This document shows, piece by piece, positions 44,275-53,899 of a DNA stretch of 64,000 nt. The notes under the pieces were generated by a model that ran no database searches, was not told the DNA's origin, and was given only the letters and a program-made list of their open reading frames with translations. A program made the translations under genes and the position numbers. Numbering within the stretch: the stretch's first letter is position 1; every line of letters starts with the position of its first letter. Source of the DNA: Thioclava sp. JE_KL1 (lineage in GTDB: Bacteria > Pseudomonadota > Alphaproteobacteria > Rhodobacterales > Rhodobacteraceae). The DNA lies in NCBI RefSeq assembly GCF_009296265.1, contig NZ_WBJS01000001.1, positions 558,001 through 622,000 of the forward strand, written 5' to 3'.

Positions 44275-47200
44275 ATGGAAGCTTTCAACAAGCTTGCGCG
44301 CCTGTTCGCGCGTCTTGTCGCATGTCGTGAACCTACCGCTACGGCAATCGCCAAATCCACTCAGAGCGACAATCCAGCCAGCCGCTTGGACCAAAAAATG
44401 CGCACAGCGCTGCGTGCCCTCGGGATCGCAACGGCGTTGATCTTCTTCGGACAGGCCGCCGCCGCCGTCACCTTCGTGGGCACGCCGACCGCATCTCCCA
44501 CGACCTTCTCCGGCGCAGGCCAGACCATTGATTTGAGCGTCACCTTCAACACCGACTCGAGGGCCTACAATTCCGCGTCGATCACCTTCCAGGCGTTCCC
44601 CGCCGGCTCGGTTCAGACCATTTGCCCGCCAGGCACGAACCAGACGAACGCGACCGTTACCTGCACGGCGCGCTATGTGACGACGTCGAGCGACACGTCG
44701 AATTTGGAAATCATTCCGATCGTCACGGTCGATGGGCTCGAATCGGCGACCTATAGCGGCGGCATCATCACCGTGGCCTACACCGGCTCGGGGCCTGCAG
44801 CCCCGGTGGCCGGCGCAGTCTCGAAGACGGTTGCCTATGGCAGCAGCGCCAACAGCATCCCCCTCGACTTTTCCGGCGGCGGCACCCCGACTTCGGTTGC
44901 GGTGACCTCGCAGCCCTCCCACGGGACGACCAGCGTCAGCGGGACCTCGATCACCTACACGCCCACCGCCGGCTATGCCGGGGCGGACAGCTTTTCCTAT
45001 ACCGGCACCAATTCCACCGGAACTTCGAACGCGGCGACCGCCTCGATCACCGTGAGCAATCCCACCCTGAGCATCGCCGCCAGCGGGTCGTTCAGCGCAA
45101 CCGTCGGACAGAGCTACAGCCAGACCTTCACCTTCTCGGGTGGCACGGCCCCCTATATCGGCTATTCGATCCTCGGCATCCCCGCTGGTCTTAGCGTCAC
45201 AGCCTTCAACAGCACATCCATCACGATTTCCGGCACACCCACGGTCAGCGGCACTTTCCAGTTAACTGTCGCAGGCACCGATTCCAGCACCGGGAACGGG
45301 CCCTTCAAGGTGACGAAGTCCTTCACGCTGACGATCGCCTCAGCGACAATAAGCATTACCTCGCCAGCCTCTCTTACCAATGCGACTGTGGGGAGCCCCT
45401 ATAGTCAGGTGATCAAGGCCGGTGGCGGCATCGCACCCTACACGTTTACAGTTCAATCGGGATCCCTACCTGCGGGGGTGAACCTCACGACCTCCGGGAT
45501 CCTCAAGGGCACACCGACTGCGGGCGGCACTTTTTCCTTCACAGCGAAGGCAACCGATAGCAGCACCGGCACAGGGTCGCCGGCGAGCGCCACGAAAACC
45601 TACACGCTGACGGTGAACCAACCGACGATCTCCGTAGCGCCAACGACCTTGCCCGATGCGGCGCAAAATACGGCATATAGCCAGACGATCACCGCGAGTG
45701 GCGGCACCGCCCCCTACACCTATTCCGTTTCTGGCACCTTGCCCACTGGCATGACCCTCTCGTCAGGCGGCGTGCTTTCCGGCACGCCGACGGGCTATGG
45801 AAGCTTCAACTTTTCCATCACGGCTACTGACAGTTCGACCGGGACGGGGCCCTATACCGGAACGCAAAACTACGCGCTCAACGTGACGGCCGCCGCGCCG
45901 GTGATCTCCACCACGAGCCTGCCAGGCGCAATGGTCGGCACGCCCTACAATCAGACGATCACGGCTACGAGCGGCAACGCGCCCTACACGTTCTCGATCG
46001 CTTCGGGCACCCTTCCGTCCAATATCAGCCTGAGCAGTGGCGGTGTCCTGAGCGGAACGCCGACAACGGCCGCGTCCTATGATTTCACGGTGCAGGTGAA
46101 AGATGGCGCGGGGAATACCGATCAGCAAAGCTTCGCGGGCTTTACCGTCTCGAAAGCCGCGACCGGAGTATCGCTGACCCTTTCGTCGAGCAGCGCGCTG
46201 CAAGGCGTTCCGGTCACAATGACGGCGAGTGTGACGAGCGGCGCCTCGCCGACCGGCAACATCATCTTCCGCGACGGTGGCACCGCGATTGCGACGGTCG
46301 CCCTGTCCGGATCGACGGCGAGCTACACGACGCGCACGCTCTCGACGGGTTCGCATTCGATCACCGCGGATTACTCCGGGGATGCCGCCAATGCGCCCGC
46401 AAGCTCGGCGGCACAGTCCCTGGCCGTCAACGGTCGCCCTGCCCCTGAGCTCGATCCGACCGTGAGAAGCATGATCGTCTCGCAGGTTTCGACATCGCAC
46501 CGCTTCGCGCAAACCCAGATCGACAACACCCATCGGCGTCTCGACTCGCTTCACGGCATGCTGCGCTCGGGCGGAAGCCGCACCGGTTGGGGAACGACAT
46601 CCCAAGCCTTTGCGGGGACAGGCGGTGCTCTGCAGGCTTCGGCACCGCAAGGGGCGACCACGCCGAGCACGAATTACCTGCTCGATCCGGCCGCCACCAA
46701 TTCGGAGACCTCCTCGGAGCCGGAGCAGGTCATCGATCTCGTTTCCCGCGCTTTGCAGCCCGCTCAGAACGGCTCTGATCTGCCCTACCGTATCTGGGCA
46801 ACGGGCACGCTCGATTTCGGCAGGGATCAGGTCGATGGCGGCTACACCAACAAGCTCTCGACGCAAGGGATCACGCTCGGTGTCGATCGGGTCTTCGGCA
46901 GCGACATCGCCGCAGGGGCCGCGCTTGGCTTCGGGTATAACCGGACGACCTTCGGGCCGGATGGAAGCAAGTCGCGCTCGCGGGCGAAAACCGTTTCGCT
47001 CTACGCCACATGGCAGATGAAGCCTGACCTCTTCCTCGATGCGACAGGCGGTTACGGGAAGCTGGACTTCCGTGAAAACCGTTACTCGACCGACGGCGGC
47101 TTGATGCTTTCGGGCGAGCGCGGAGGTCGTATGCTCTTTGGCTCGCTCGGCCTATCGCAACTCGGGCAATTGGGACGATGGAGCACGTCGAGCTATGGCC

Positions 47201-47607
47201 GCCTCGACGTGGTGAAACTGTCGCTGGACAGCTACTCGGAAACCGGCTCGTCGGTTTGGGCGCTAGACTACGGAAAGCTCGAAAACACGACAGCTTCGAG
47301 CGTCATCGGGATCACGGCCGAATATGACATGCGTCGCGACTGGGGGACCCTGACACCCGGCGCGCAGCTGGAATACCGGCATGCTTTCAACGGTGGCTTC
47401 ACGCAAACGCTCGGTTACGCCGATCTCGGAACGATGGATTACTCCTTCGCCGGGGACACGCAATCGCAGGATGCCATGACCCTCGGGTTGTCGCTGCGCG
47501 GCACGGTCGATCAGAACATGGACTTCGAGCTGGGCTATCAGTTCACCTCCGACCTCGCCTCCGCACATAGCCAACAGGTAAGAGCGTCGATGCATATCTC
47601 CTTCTGA
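44275..47607 (+). CDS. Autotransporter adhesin-like protein with Ig-like (He_PIG) repeats
   Basis: A large secreted protein (1110 residues from ATG 44275). A hydrophobic signal core (LGIATALIFFGQAAAA) follows an approximately 40-residue N-terminal extension; a start at ATG 44398 would remove it. A Cadherin-like/Big domain is followed by about four He_PIG-type repeats of roughly 90 residues, each with a pattern like APYT...GTLP.G..L...G.LSGTPT, then a Big_3_5-like domain. The last 270 residues or so are an autotransporter beta-barrel (YRIWATGTLDFGRDQ, repeated aromatic strands) ending RASMHISF with terminal Phe. It is probably a surface adhesin anchored in the outer membrane. Confidence 0.88.
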   Translation: MEAFNKLARLFARLVACREPTATAIAKSTQSDNPASRLDQKMRTALRALGIATALIFFGQAAAAVTFVGTPTASPTTFSGAGQTIDLSVTFNTDSRAYNSASITFQAFPAGSVQTICPPGTNQTNATVTCTARYVTTSSDTSNLEIIPIVTVDGLESATYSGGIITVAYTGSGPAAPVAGAVSKTVAYGSSANSIPLDFSGGGTPTSVAVTSQPSHGTTSVSGTSITYTPTAGYAGADSFSYTGTNSTGTSNAATASITVSNPTLSIAASGSFSATVGQSYSQTFTFSGGTAPYIGYSILGIPAGLSVTAFNSTSITISGTPTVSGTFQLTVAGTDSSTGNGPFKVTKSFTLTIASATISITSPASLTNATVGSPYSQVIKAGGGIAPYTFTVQSGSLPAGVNLTTSGILKGTPTAGGTFSFTAKATDSSTGTGSPASATKTYTLTVNQPTISVAPTTLPDAAQNTAYSQTITASGGTAPYTYSVSGTLPTGMTLSSGGVLSGTPTGYGSFNFSITATDSSTGTGPYTGTQNYALNVTAAAPVISTTSLPGAMVGTPYNQTITATSGNAPYTFSIASGTLPSNISLSSGGVLSGTPTTAASYDFTVQVKDGAGNTDQQSFAGFTVSKAATGVSLTLSSSSALQGVPVTMTASVTSGASPTGNIIFRDGGTAIATVALSGSTASYTTRTLSTGSHSITADYSGDAANAPASSAAQSLAVNGRPAPELDPTVRSMIVSQVSTSHRFAQTQIDNTHRRLDSLHGMLRSGGSRTGWGTTSQAFAGTGGALQASAPQGATTPSTNYLLDPAATNSETSSEPEQVIDLVSRALQPAQNGSDLPYRIWATGTLDFGRDQVDGGYTNKLSTQGITLGVDRVFGSDIAAGAALGFGYNRTTFGPDGSKSRSRAKTVSLYATWQMKPDLFLDATGGYGKLDFRENRYSTDGGLMLSGERGGRMLFGSLGLSQLGQLGRWSTSSYGRLDVVKLSLDSYSETGSSVWALDYGKLENTTASSVIGITAEYDMRRDWGTLTPGAQLEYRHAFNGGFTQTLGYADLGTMDYSFAGDTQSQDAMTLGLSLRGTVDQNMDFELGYQFTSDLASAHSQQVRASMHISF
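45061..46150 (+). repeat. Tandem He_PIG-type repeat region of the autotransporter passenger
   Basis: Four consecutive units of about 90 codons share the order 'G.SYSQT / GGTAPY / LP.G / SGTPT..G.F.F...ATDSSTG.G'. DNA of the units is similar but not identical (for instance the GGCACCGCC-CCCTAC and GACAGTTCGACCGGGAC types), so the repeats are old enough to have drifted. Copy number may vary between strains. Confidence 0.75.
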
Positions 47608-47810
47608 TTTCGAAGTTCAGAACGGCACAAAATCAGAACGTCCACTGAGCTTTCGCGACCACGAAGAACGATAACCATGGGCTGATTTTGATGTCGGCCC
47701 ATGGGCATGGTTCAGAGCGCATAGTCAGAGGATGGCGATTACGCCAGCGATCGTCGCTCTGCTCGGTTGCCCATCAGGGCCGCCGCCTCCGCTCAGGCGA
47801 TGGCTCGAGA

Positions 47811-48341
47811 TCAGCGGACGCTCACGACGGTCACGGGAGACAGGTGCTGGACCTTTTGAGAAACGCTTCCAACAATCAGCGCCTTGAGGTCCGATAGCCC
47901 CCGCGCGCCCATCACGATCATGTCCGCGCCGGCGTCCTCGGCAGCTTCGACGATCCGGCGGGCTGCGTCGCCATCCGCGGTCAGACTTTCCACGCCCTCC
48001 ACGCCATGATCATGCAGCGTGCGTTCCGCGACATCGAGGATGCGCTTTGCCACAGCGCGCAGCAATTCGTCCTCGGTCTGGGCGTTCCTCGGTATGAGAT
48101 CTGCGAGGGGGAAGCGGGCATGGGGCAGCGCCGAAACCGCTTCGAAGAGGGTCCGACCACCCTCCGCGGGTTCGTATTCCACTTCGGCCATGTGCCGCAG
48201 CCCCTCCGAGAGGTGATCGCGCAAAAGAACATGGAGCAGCACGACCGGCACGCTGAAGCGCGCGGCAATATCCGCTCCGAGCTCCACCGCGCGATTTGAC
48301 GCATCCGAACCGTCGGTTGCGATGAGAATTTTATTGACCAT
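47811..48341 (-). CDS. Universal stress protein (UspA family)
   Basis: A 176-residue protein. It opens VNKILIATDGSDASNRAVELG and ends with the ATP-binding signature GARGLSDLKALIVGSVSQKVQ (G-2x-G-9x-GS). It is somewhat longer than the 140-150 residues of minimal Usp proteins because of an insert (AVSALPHARFPLADLIPRN). GAGGGAG precedes the ATG. A near-consensus FNR box lies about 55-70 nt upstream, suggesting anaerobic induction. Confidence 0.92.
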   Translation of the reverse strand: MVNKILIATDGSDASNRAVELGADIAARFSVPVVLLHVLLRDHLSEGLRHMAEVEYEPAEGGRTLFEAVSALPHARFPLADLIPRNAQTEDELLRAVAKRILDVAERTLHDHGVEGVESLTADGDAARRIVEAAEDAGADMIVMGARGLSDLKALIVGSVSQKVQHLSPVTVVSVR

Positions 48342-48396
48342 GTCATACTCCCTCGGTGCTCACGCTTCAGCATCACAGCGATGGCGCATCGCCACA

Positions 48397-48410
48397 TTGA
48401 TTGCGCTCAA
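48397..48410. promoter_or_regulatory. Candidate FNR/FnrL-type box upstream of uspA
   Basis: TTGATTGCGCTCAA matches TTGAT-N4-ATCAA at 9 of 10 defined positions. It is centred about 62 nt upstream of the uspA start (48341) and about 130 nt upstream of the DUF1508 gene on the other strand. This is a position suited to FNR-type activation of uspA. Confidence 0.55.
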
Positions 48411-48534
48411 CGCCGAACGAATGGCCCTGCAATCTGGCCGTGTGGGCGATTGGGGGTATCCGAAAGGCATTGCCAACGAAGGACTGCTCGCTTCACATTG
48501 ATCGCGTAAGCAGTTTTCAAAAGGATACAGACAG

Positions 48535-48870
48535 GTGGCTGGAAAATTCGAACTCTATAAGGACAAGGCGGGCGAATACCGCTTTCGACTGAAAGCCGGG
48601 AACGGTGAGACCATCCTTGCCAGCGAGGGTTATAAGCAAAAGGCAAGCGCCGAACAGGGCATCGCATCCGTGCGCAAGAACGCGCCGCAGGACGAGCGCT
48701 ATGAGCGCAAGGCCACGACGTCGGGCAAACCGATGTTCAACCTCAAGGCCACCAACGGCCAGGTTATCGGGACCAGCGAAGCCTATAGCAGCGAAGCCGC
48801 CCGCGAGAATGGCATCACATCGGTGAAAAATAATGCACCAGATGCCAAGCTCGACGATCTGACAGCTTGA
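48535..48870 (+). CDS. DUF1508 (YegP-like) tandem-repeat protein
   Basis: A 111-residue protein made of two copies of the roughly 50-residue YegP module. The first is KFELYKDKAGEYRFRLKAGN, then GETILASEGYKQKASAEQGI; the second is KPMFNLKATNGQVIGTSEAY, then SSEAARENGITSVKNNAPD. A GTG start at 48535 has AAGGA 8-9 nt upstream and gives the family length. Function unknown; E. coli YegP is stress-associated. Confidence 0.87.
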   Translation: MAGKFELYKDKAGEYRFRLKAGNGETILASEGYKQKASAEQGIASVRKNAPQDERYERKATTSGKPMFNLKATNGQVIGTSEAYSSEAARENGITSVKNNAPDAKLDDLTA

Positions 48871-48927
48871 AGAGGCGCCGTTCGGTAGGCGTGACGCGCC
48901 CCGAATGAGCGGCCCATGGAGAATGCG

Positions 48928-49392
48928 ATGGCCCTATTGAGTTTGGAAAATCCGGTCTTTGCGACTTACGTGATTGCAGCCGCTCTGATGGTACTCAAAG
49001 TGATGGGCCAGGGCTGGATGACGGTCTACCGGATGCAAAAAACCAACTCCGGGCTTGCGAGCCCGGAGGACGTTCAAAGTGGCCTTCTCAATAAGGCGCC
49101 CGACCCCGCGCAGCTTGAGATCAACGACTATGTTGATCGATCTCGGCGCATGCATCGAAACGACCTGGAGAACATTCCAGCCTTCTGGGTCGCGGGTTTC
49201 CTGTTCGTCATGGTCGACCCCGCACTTTGGCTCGCGCAGGCACTGATGTATGGGTTCGTTGCCACACGGCTTGCGCATTTCTTGGCTTATGCCACGCGCC
49301 AAACCCACGAAGTCCGGGCGACCTTCTACACGATCGGTTCTTTGGTCGTGATCTACATGGCCGTTCATGTTCTCTGGGTGGCGATTGCGTAG
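48928..49392 (+). CDS. MAPEG-family membrane protein
   Basis: A 154-residue four-helix membrane protein of the eicosanoid/glutathione metabolism family. It contains RMQKTNSGLASPEDVQ and RSRRMHRNDLENIPAFW, the latter typical of the MAPEG glutathione-binding loop, and RLAHFLAYATRQTHEVRATFYT. I prefer ATG 48928 (GGAG 6-7 nt upstream) to the ATG at 48916. Bacterial members are thought to be glutathione transferases or peroxidases. Confidence 0.87.
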   Translation: MALLSLENPVFATYVIAAALMVLKVMGQGWMTVYRMQKTNSGLASPEDVQSGLLNKAPDPAQLEINDYVDRSRRMHRNDLENIPAFWVAGFLFVMVDPALWLAQALMYGFVATRLAHFLAYATRQTHEVRATFYTIGSLVVIYMAVHVLWVAIA

Positions 49393-49572
49393 GCCCGAGC
49401 AAAAGGGAGGGGCCCGCGCCTTTCAGCACAGCTAGGCGCCGGGACGGTCGGCTCGCTGGTCTAGACGCATAGATCTCGCCGACACAATCATCAGCGTTAT
49501 CAGTGGAAGCGAGGTTTCACCGGCAAAGGCACCAAACCACGCGCCCCATTCTTCCCCACGAAAAAGCTGAAC

Positions 49573-50379
49573 TCACACTCGACGCCCCTTCGGATACAGT
49601 CGGACCCGAGGCTTCTCGCCATCTGCCGCGCCACCCAGGTTCTGCAACGGATAGCCAACCGACACGTTTACGAGCCGCGTCTTCCCGACAAGGAGCTCAG
49701 TTCGGTGATGCGTATGCCCGAAATACCACTTGGCCGGCTGATATTCGTGAATGAGATCCGTCAGGTCACTCGCATAACACCAGCTGAGCTTCTGTCCTCC
49801 TGGGAGAACATCAAAGGTCGGCGCGTGATGGGTAACCACCGCGGTTTCCCCATCAAAACCCTCGGCCAGCTTTGAGCGCAGCCAAGAGAGATGCTCGCGG
49901 TGTTTCGCGATCGTATCAGCCGGCCGAGCCTTGCGGTAGCCAGCTGCCCCCACACGGATATAGCGGTAATCGTTCATCTTCGCCCGGGCATCATGATCCC
50001 GACTCTCGAGAGTTCCAGGTCCCTCCTGAAAGTCCGTCCAGAGCGTGCAGCAAAGGTATCGCTTGCTCCCCAGGATGATCTCTCGCTTCTGCGCGAAGTT
50101 TGCCCCAGCGTCGCGCGCGACCTGCTCGAGCCGGTCATCACCGTCAAGCGCGTGATGATAATAGTCGTGGTTTCCAGGCACGACATACACGCGCTCGAGA
50201 TCGATGTGCTGCCCGATCCTCTCGAACGCCTGCTTCCATCTGACCTTCGGCTTGTTCGTGAGATCCCCGGCGACAATCATCAGATCCACTTTGCGGAAAT
50301 CGAGATGCGCAAGCGCGTCTCGACCGGCTTCTGACCACATGTCCAAGTGAAGATCCGCCACGATCAGAGCTTTCGTCAT
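49573..50379 (-). CDS. Calcineurin-like metallophosphoesterase paired with an AAA+ ATPase
   Basis: A 268-residue phosphoesterase. Metal motifs in order: VADLHLD (Asp9, His11), IVAGDLTN (Asp39), VVPGNHDYYH (Asn70, His71), VVTHHAP, and FGHTHHR. There is no signal or membrane segment. GGAGCGGAAAGA precedes ATG 50379. It lies 38 nt downstream of the AAA+ gene on the same strand, and the two look like one transcription unit with no other linked gene. It is not closely similar to the operonic phosphoesterase at 15520. Confidence 0.88.
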   Translation of the reverse strand: MTKALIVADLHLDMWSEAGRDALAHLDFRKVDLMIVAGDLTNKPKVRWKQAFERIGQHIDLERVYVVPGNHDYYHHALDGDDRLEQVARDAGANFAQKREIILGSKRYLCCTLWTDFQEGPGTLESRDHDARAKMNDYRYIRVGAAGYRKARPADTIAKHREHLSWLRSKLAEGFDGETAVVTHHAPTFDVLPGGQKLSWCYASDLTDLIHEYQPAKWYFGHTHHRTELLVGKTRLVNVSVGYPLQNLGGAADGEKPRVRLYPKGRRV

Positions 50380-50417
50380 TCTTTCCGCTCCTCGCTTCTT
50401 GATGAAATTGGCGGCAA

Positions 50418-51524
50418 TCACATCAACATATCGCGTCTGGTTGCGCGCAGAGATTTCGCAAGACGCCCGATCTGCCGCAGGCTCGGAGGACGCCCGACAT
50501 CGCACATCTCCTCAATGAATGCGCCCACGCGTTCCAGCTCTCCCGGCTCGGCATCGTCTCCGGCCGCACGGTTGAAGAACGCCACGAGGTGCTCAGGCTT
50601 GCTCACATCGACACGAAACACCTGACACCGGTCGAGAAGCGGCGCGGGAATCTGGTGCTCGTAATTAGCGGTCAGGATCCAGTTCACATGGCTCAGGTCG
50701 AAGCGCGTGCGCAAGAACGGGCAGACGAAGTGCTCTGCGCTCGACCGCTCAAGCACTTGGAGCAGCGATGTTGTCAGAGACGTTGCCGACCTGTCTGCAG
50801 AGTGCATGGCGCCGCCCGCCTTGCAGACCTCGTCCACAACGATCACCGGGTTCGCAACCGCGGTTTCCGCGATCAACTCGACCGGGCCCCCGGAACTCGC
50901 CGTGGCCCAGCCATACTCAATGCCGGAGATCCGGAACCCGGCGCCTCCAGCGCCCACGTCGATGATTGCGCGCGGCGCGCCTGCAAATTCAGCAACAAGA
51001 CGTGCGAAATGCGTCTTCCCGCATCCCGGCGGGCCGACAAGGATCATCGGATCGAAACGCAAACCGACGCCTCCAGCGGCAATATGCGCGAGCCCCTGGT
51101 TCATGATCGAGGTCGACACTTCTGCAAGCCAAGGCGCCTGCGCATGCAACACCGCCGCGAGATCATAAACGGACTCCGCGGCTTCCGGCCCCGCAAGTCT
51201 AGCGCCATGCGTATAAAGGTGATGCATCCGTTTGACGGACGTGTCGCTGATATTCTTGTCGACCTCGAAAGTGCTCCTGAATTTCTGATCGACAAGTCGC
51301 TCGACAGCGCGATTGATCCGCTGATTTTCACGCTTATTTCGCTCACGCCACTCTTTCGACGGATCGTCTAAAATGTCACCGCAATCATCTCGAGACTCGT
51401 CGCTCGGGAACATGCGACCCCACCGCTTTACGAAAGCGGTATTTGTTTTGCCCGTGACCGTTGACCGGGCCAGGCTTGCTGAGAGGGGTTTCTTATAGAG
51501 AACTTGAACGCGCTTCTGCGTCAT
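50418..51524 (-). CDS. Lon-like AAA+ ATPase without protease domain
   Basis: A 368-residue protein. The N-terminal 110 residues are charged and mostly helical (EWRERNKRENQRINRAVERL). The AAA+ core has Walker A GPPGCGKT at 164-171, Walker B VIVVDE at 227-232, a sensor-1 region NWILTANYEH with Asn287, and an arginine finger-like LLDRCQVF. The small helical lid ends at about 360 and there is no Lon peptidase domain. Its companion is the metallophosphoesterase gene downstream. ATG 51524 is chosen as MTQKRVQVL; an upstream ATG at 51533 is possible. Confidence 0.85.
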   Translation of the reverse strand: MTQKRVQVLYKKPLSASLARSTVTGKTNTAFVKRWGRMFPSDESRDDCGDILDDPSKEWRERNKRENQRINRAVERLVDQKFRSTFEVDKNISDTSVKRMHHLYTHGARLAGPEAAESVYDLAAVLHAQAPWLAEVSTSIMNQGLAHIAAGGVGLRFDPMILVGPPGCGKTHFARLVAEFAGAPRAIIDVGAGGAGFRISGIEYGWATASSGGPVELIAETAVANPVIVVDEVCKAGGAMHSADRSATSLTTSLLQVLERSSAEHFVCPFLRTRFDLSHVNWILTANYEHQIPAPLLDRCQVFRVDVSKPEHLVAFFNRAAGDDAEPGELERVGAFIEEMCDVGRPPSLRQIGRLAKSLRATRRDMLM

Positions 51525-51916
51525 GGCGACCACCATCGCTTGAAAATGACCTGATTGAAATCTCGACACCGATAGGCACCCGGTTAAGGGCGCAGCTCAC
51601 GATATCGAGCAGGTAATCTCCAACGTGGTGGCTTTCGTGTTCATGGTGAGACGGTAGTCTGGGCTAGGGGAATGCGTCAAGCGCGCCACATCCGGAGAGG
51701 TCAAACCTGTCGGGAATGGGGGCTCGGATAGCGGACGATAAGGGGGGCGTGGAGGCATTTTGCGCATTTCTCAAAGCAAATCGCTCCAGCCCCCCCCTGC
51801 CGAAACTGCGAGCGATCGACGGTCTGGATGAGACGATCCCATCCAGCAGACATGCGGGGTGAACATCGCGAGGCCCCTTGTCATGAACGAAGCACGGCCA
51901 CGAACATATAAGCCCC
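51525..51916. other. Intergenic region upstream of the AAA+/phosphoesterase pair
   Basis: About 390 nt with a few G- or C-homopolymer runs (for example around 51740 and 51790). I see no convincing gene, hairpin or repeat. It should hold the promoter of the AAA+ gene and the 3' end of the asmA transcript. Confidence 0.4.
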
Positions 51917-53899
51917 CTACTTGAAGAGCTTCAGCAGACCTTTCGCGGCCTCCTCCTTGAGCTTCTGCTTTGCGGCATCCTCGGTGCTCTGGCCCTCCTG
52001 CGGCGTAATCCCGAGCTTCTTGGCGATCTCGGCCTCCGCTTTCGCCTTCAAGTCCTGCTTCGCGGCATCGACCTTGTCGCCCGAGAGCGCCTTCATATCG
52101 AGGCCGAATTTCGGCTTCGCCCAGGGTCCCGTGATCGAGAGCGGCACCTTCACCCCACCCGTGCCATCGGCCTTGCTGAGTGCGGTCGGCGTCACCGTGT
52201 AATCGAGGCTCTGCGCCCCGATATCCACCCGCCCCTTGCCCGCAGCACTCAGAAGCGGCGCTTTCAGTGCGAGGTCGTCATTCGACAGCACCCCGTCGGC
52301 GATGGTGAAGCTCGCGGTGATCTGATCGAAGATCGTCTTCGCCCCCTCCCCCACATAGTTCAGATCGAGCGTGCGCAGCATCCCCACCAGATCGAGCCCC
52401 TCCAGCGCCCCCTTGCCGAAGGCGACATTGCCCGAGCCCGAAAGCGAGCGCGCCAGCGCGGCCTCGCTGTTGCCCGAGGCCAGAAGCTTCAGGGCCAGAT
52501 CCGCCTTCGCATCCAGTCGAGTGTAATCGGCCAGATCGCTCAGAAGCGGCTGCATCGAGACCCCCTTGGCCACCAGATCAGCGGAGGCCGAGAAGCCGTT
52601 GCGCGCATTGGCCACCACTTGCCCGGTGACGCTGCCGCCATAGGCCGAGACCTGACGCAGATCTGCCACCGCGCGGCCGCTGTCGATCGTGATCTGCGCT
52701 TTGGTCGGGCCCAGCTTGGCAGTGCCGAAATCGATGGAACTCGCATCGAGGGCGATCTTGCCATCCAGCGCCCGCAGGCCCGAGGCGTCGATCGGCGTGG
52801 TCGACCAGCCACTGGCGCCAGAGCCAGAGCCGGAGGAGGACCCGCCTGCGCCAGCCTTGCCCGACGCCCCTTCCAGCGCCGAGAGATCGAGCGCGCCCGC
52901 ATCGATCTGGGCATCGATCCGCGGCTTGCCTTTCGCGAAGGAGAGATCGCCCGCCACGCTCAGCGCATTGCCGTCGAGCGTGAGTTTGCCGCCGCGCAGA
53001 TGCACGGCGCCATCCGCGCCCAGTGTCACATCGCCCTTCGCGGTAATCGTGTCACGCCCCAGCCCCTTCGGCAGATCTCGCGCGGTCTGTCCGAAGATCG
53101 CAGCCAGCGCGGTTGGATCCTTGACGCTTGCGGTGAGCGCCCCTTTTGCCGCCAAGGGTGCCGTCCCGAAGGTGCCCTTGAAGCCGATCGACGACGCATC
53201 GAGGGTCAGCGCAAGATCGGTGGGGGCCGGATCGCCCGCAAGGAAGGACGCGAAACTTTCGAGCGTGCCATTGACCTTCAGCGCCTTGCCATTGACCTGC
53301 CCCGTCAGGTCCAGACTCGCCGGGCCGTCGAAGGACGGAAGCGCAAGGCTCGCATCGAGGCCGGTGAGCGCAATGCGCTGGCCACTCGCATGATCGATCC
53401 ACCGCACCGAACCGTCGCTGATCTCCGCCTTGTCGAGACTGAAAGCCGTTATCCCGCCGCCCTCGCCCGGGCTCGGGTTCGGGCTCGCTGACTGGCCCCC
53501 GGTGGCCGCGTCCGGTGGCGTGACCTCCCAGTTCCCGGTCCCGTCCTTGCGCCGCTCGAGCAGGATGTTCGGCGAGAGCACATCGACCTTCGAGACGCGG
53601 ATTTCACCGCCGATCAGGGCGCCCGGATCGACACCGATCTGGAGCCCCTTGGCCGAGAGCATCGGCCCGTCCTTGGACCAATCCGCATTCGCGATCTCGA
53701 CCCGCCCCGTGCGCACGCCAAGCTGCGGCCAGATCGTCGCATGGACTGACCCGCTCAGCGTCATCTTGCGTCCGGTCGCTTCCTCGAACCGTGCCTCCGC
53801 GATCTGGGCGATCTTCTTCGACGGGATCAGCAGGAGCGCCCCCCCGAGGCTCAGGGCGATCAGAACGACGAGAGCGAGAGCGCGAAAGAGCCAGCGCAT
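51917..53899 (-). CDS. AsmA-family protein
   Basis: A 660-residue protein anchored by one N-terminal helix (LFRALALVVLIALSLGGALL). The AsmA N-terminal region follows (FEEATGRKMTLSGSVHATIW, RVEIANADW), then a long beta-rich body with a Gly/Ser linker near 345-365 (GSSSGSGSGASG). The AsmA_2-type C-terminal domain (ASFTIADGVLSNDDLALKAP, LDYTVTPTALSKAD) ends in a charged helical tail. Such proteins are bridge-like factors in phospholipid traffic to the outer membrane. GGAGG precedes ATG 53899. Confidence 0.9.
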   Translation of the reverse strand: MRWLFRALALVVLIALSLGGALLLIPSKKIAQIAEARFEEATGRKMTLSGSVHATIWPQLGVRTGRVEIANADWSKDGPMLSAKGLQIGVDPGALIGGEIRVSKVDVLSPNILLERRKDGTGNWEVTPPDAATGGQSASPNPSPGEGGGITAFSLDKAEISDGSVRWIDHASGQRIALTGLDASLALPSFDGPASLDLTGQVNGKALKVNGTLESFASFLAGDPAPTDLALTLDASSIGFKGTFGTAPLAAKGALTASVKDPTALAAIFGQTARDLPKGLGRDTITAKGDVTLGADGAVHLRGGKLTLDGNALSVAGDLSFAKGKPRIDAQIDAGALDLSALEGASGKAGAGGSSSGSGSGASGWSTTPIDASGLRALDGKIALDASSIDFGTAKLGPTKAQITIDSGRAVADLRQVSAYGGSVTGQVVANARNGFSASADLVAKGVSMQPLLSDLADYTRLDAKADLALKLLASGNSEAALARSLSGSGNVAFGKGALEGLDLVGMLRTLDLNYVGEGAKTIFDQITASFTIADGVLSNDDLALKAPLLSAAGKGRVDIGAQSLDYTVTPTALSKADGTGGVKVPLSITGPWAKPKFGLDMKALSGDKVDAAKQDLKAKAEAEIAKKLGITPQEGQSTEDAAKQKLKEEAAKGLLKLFK

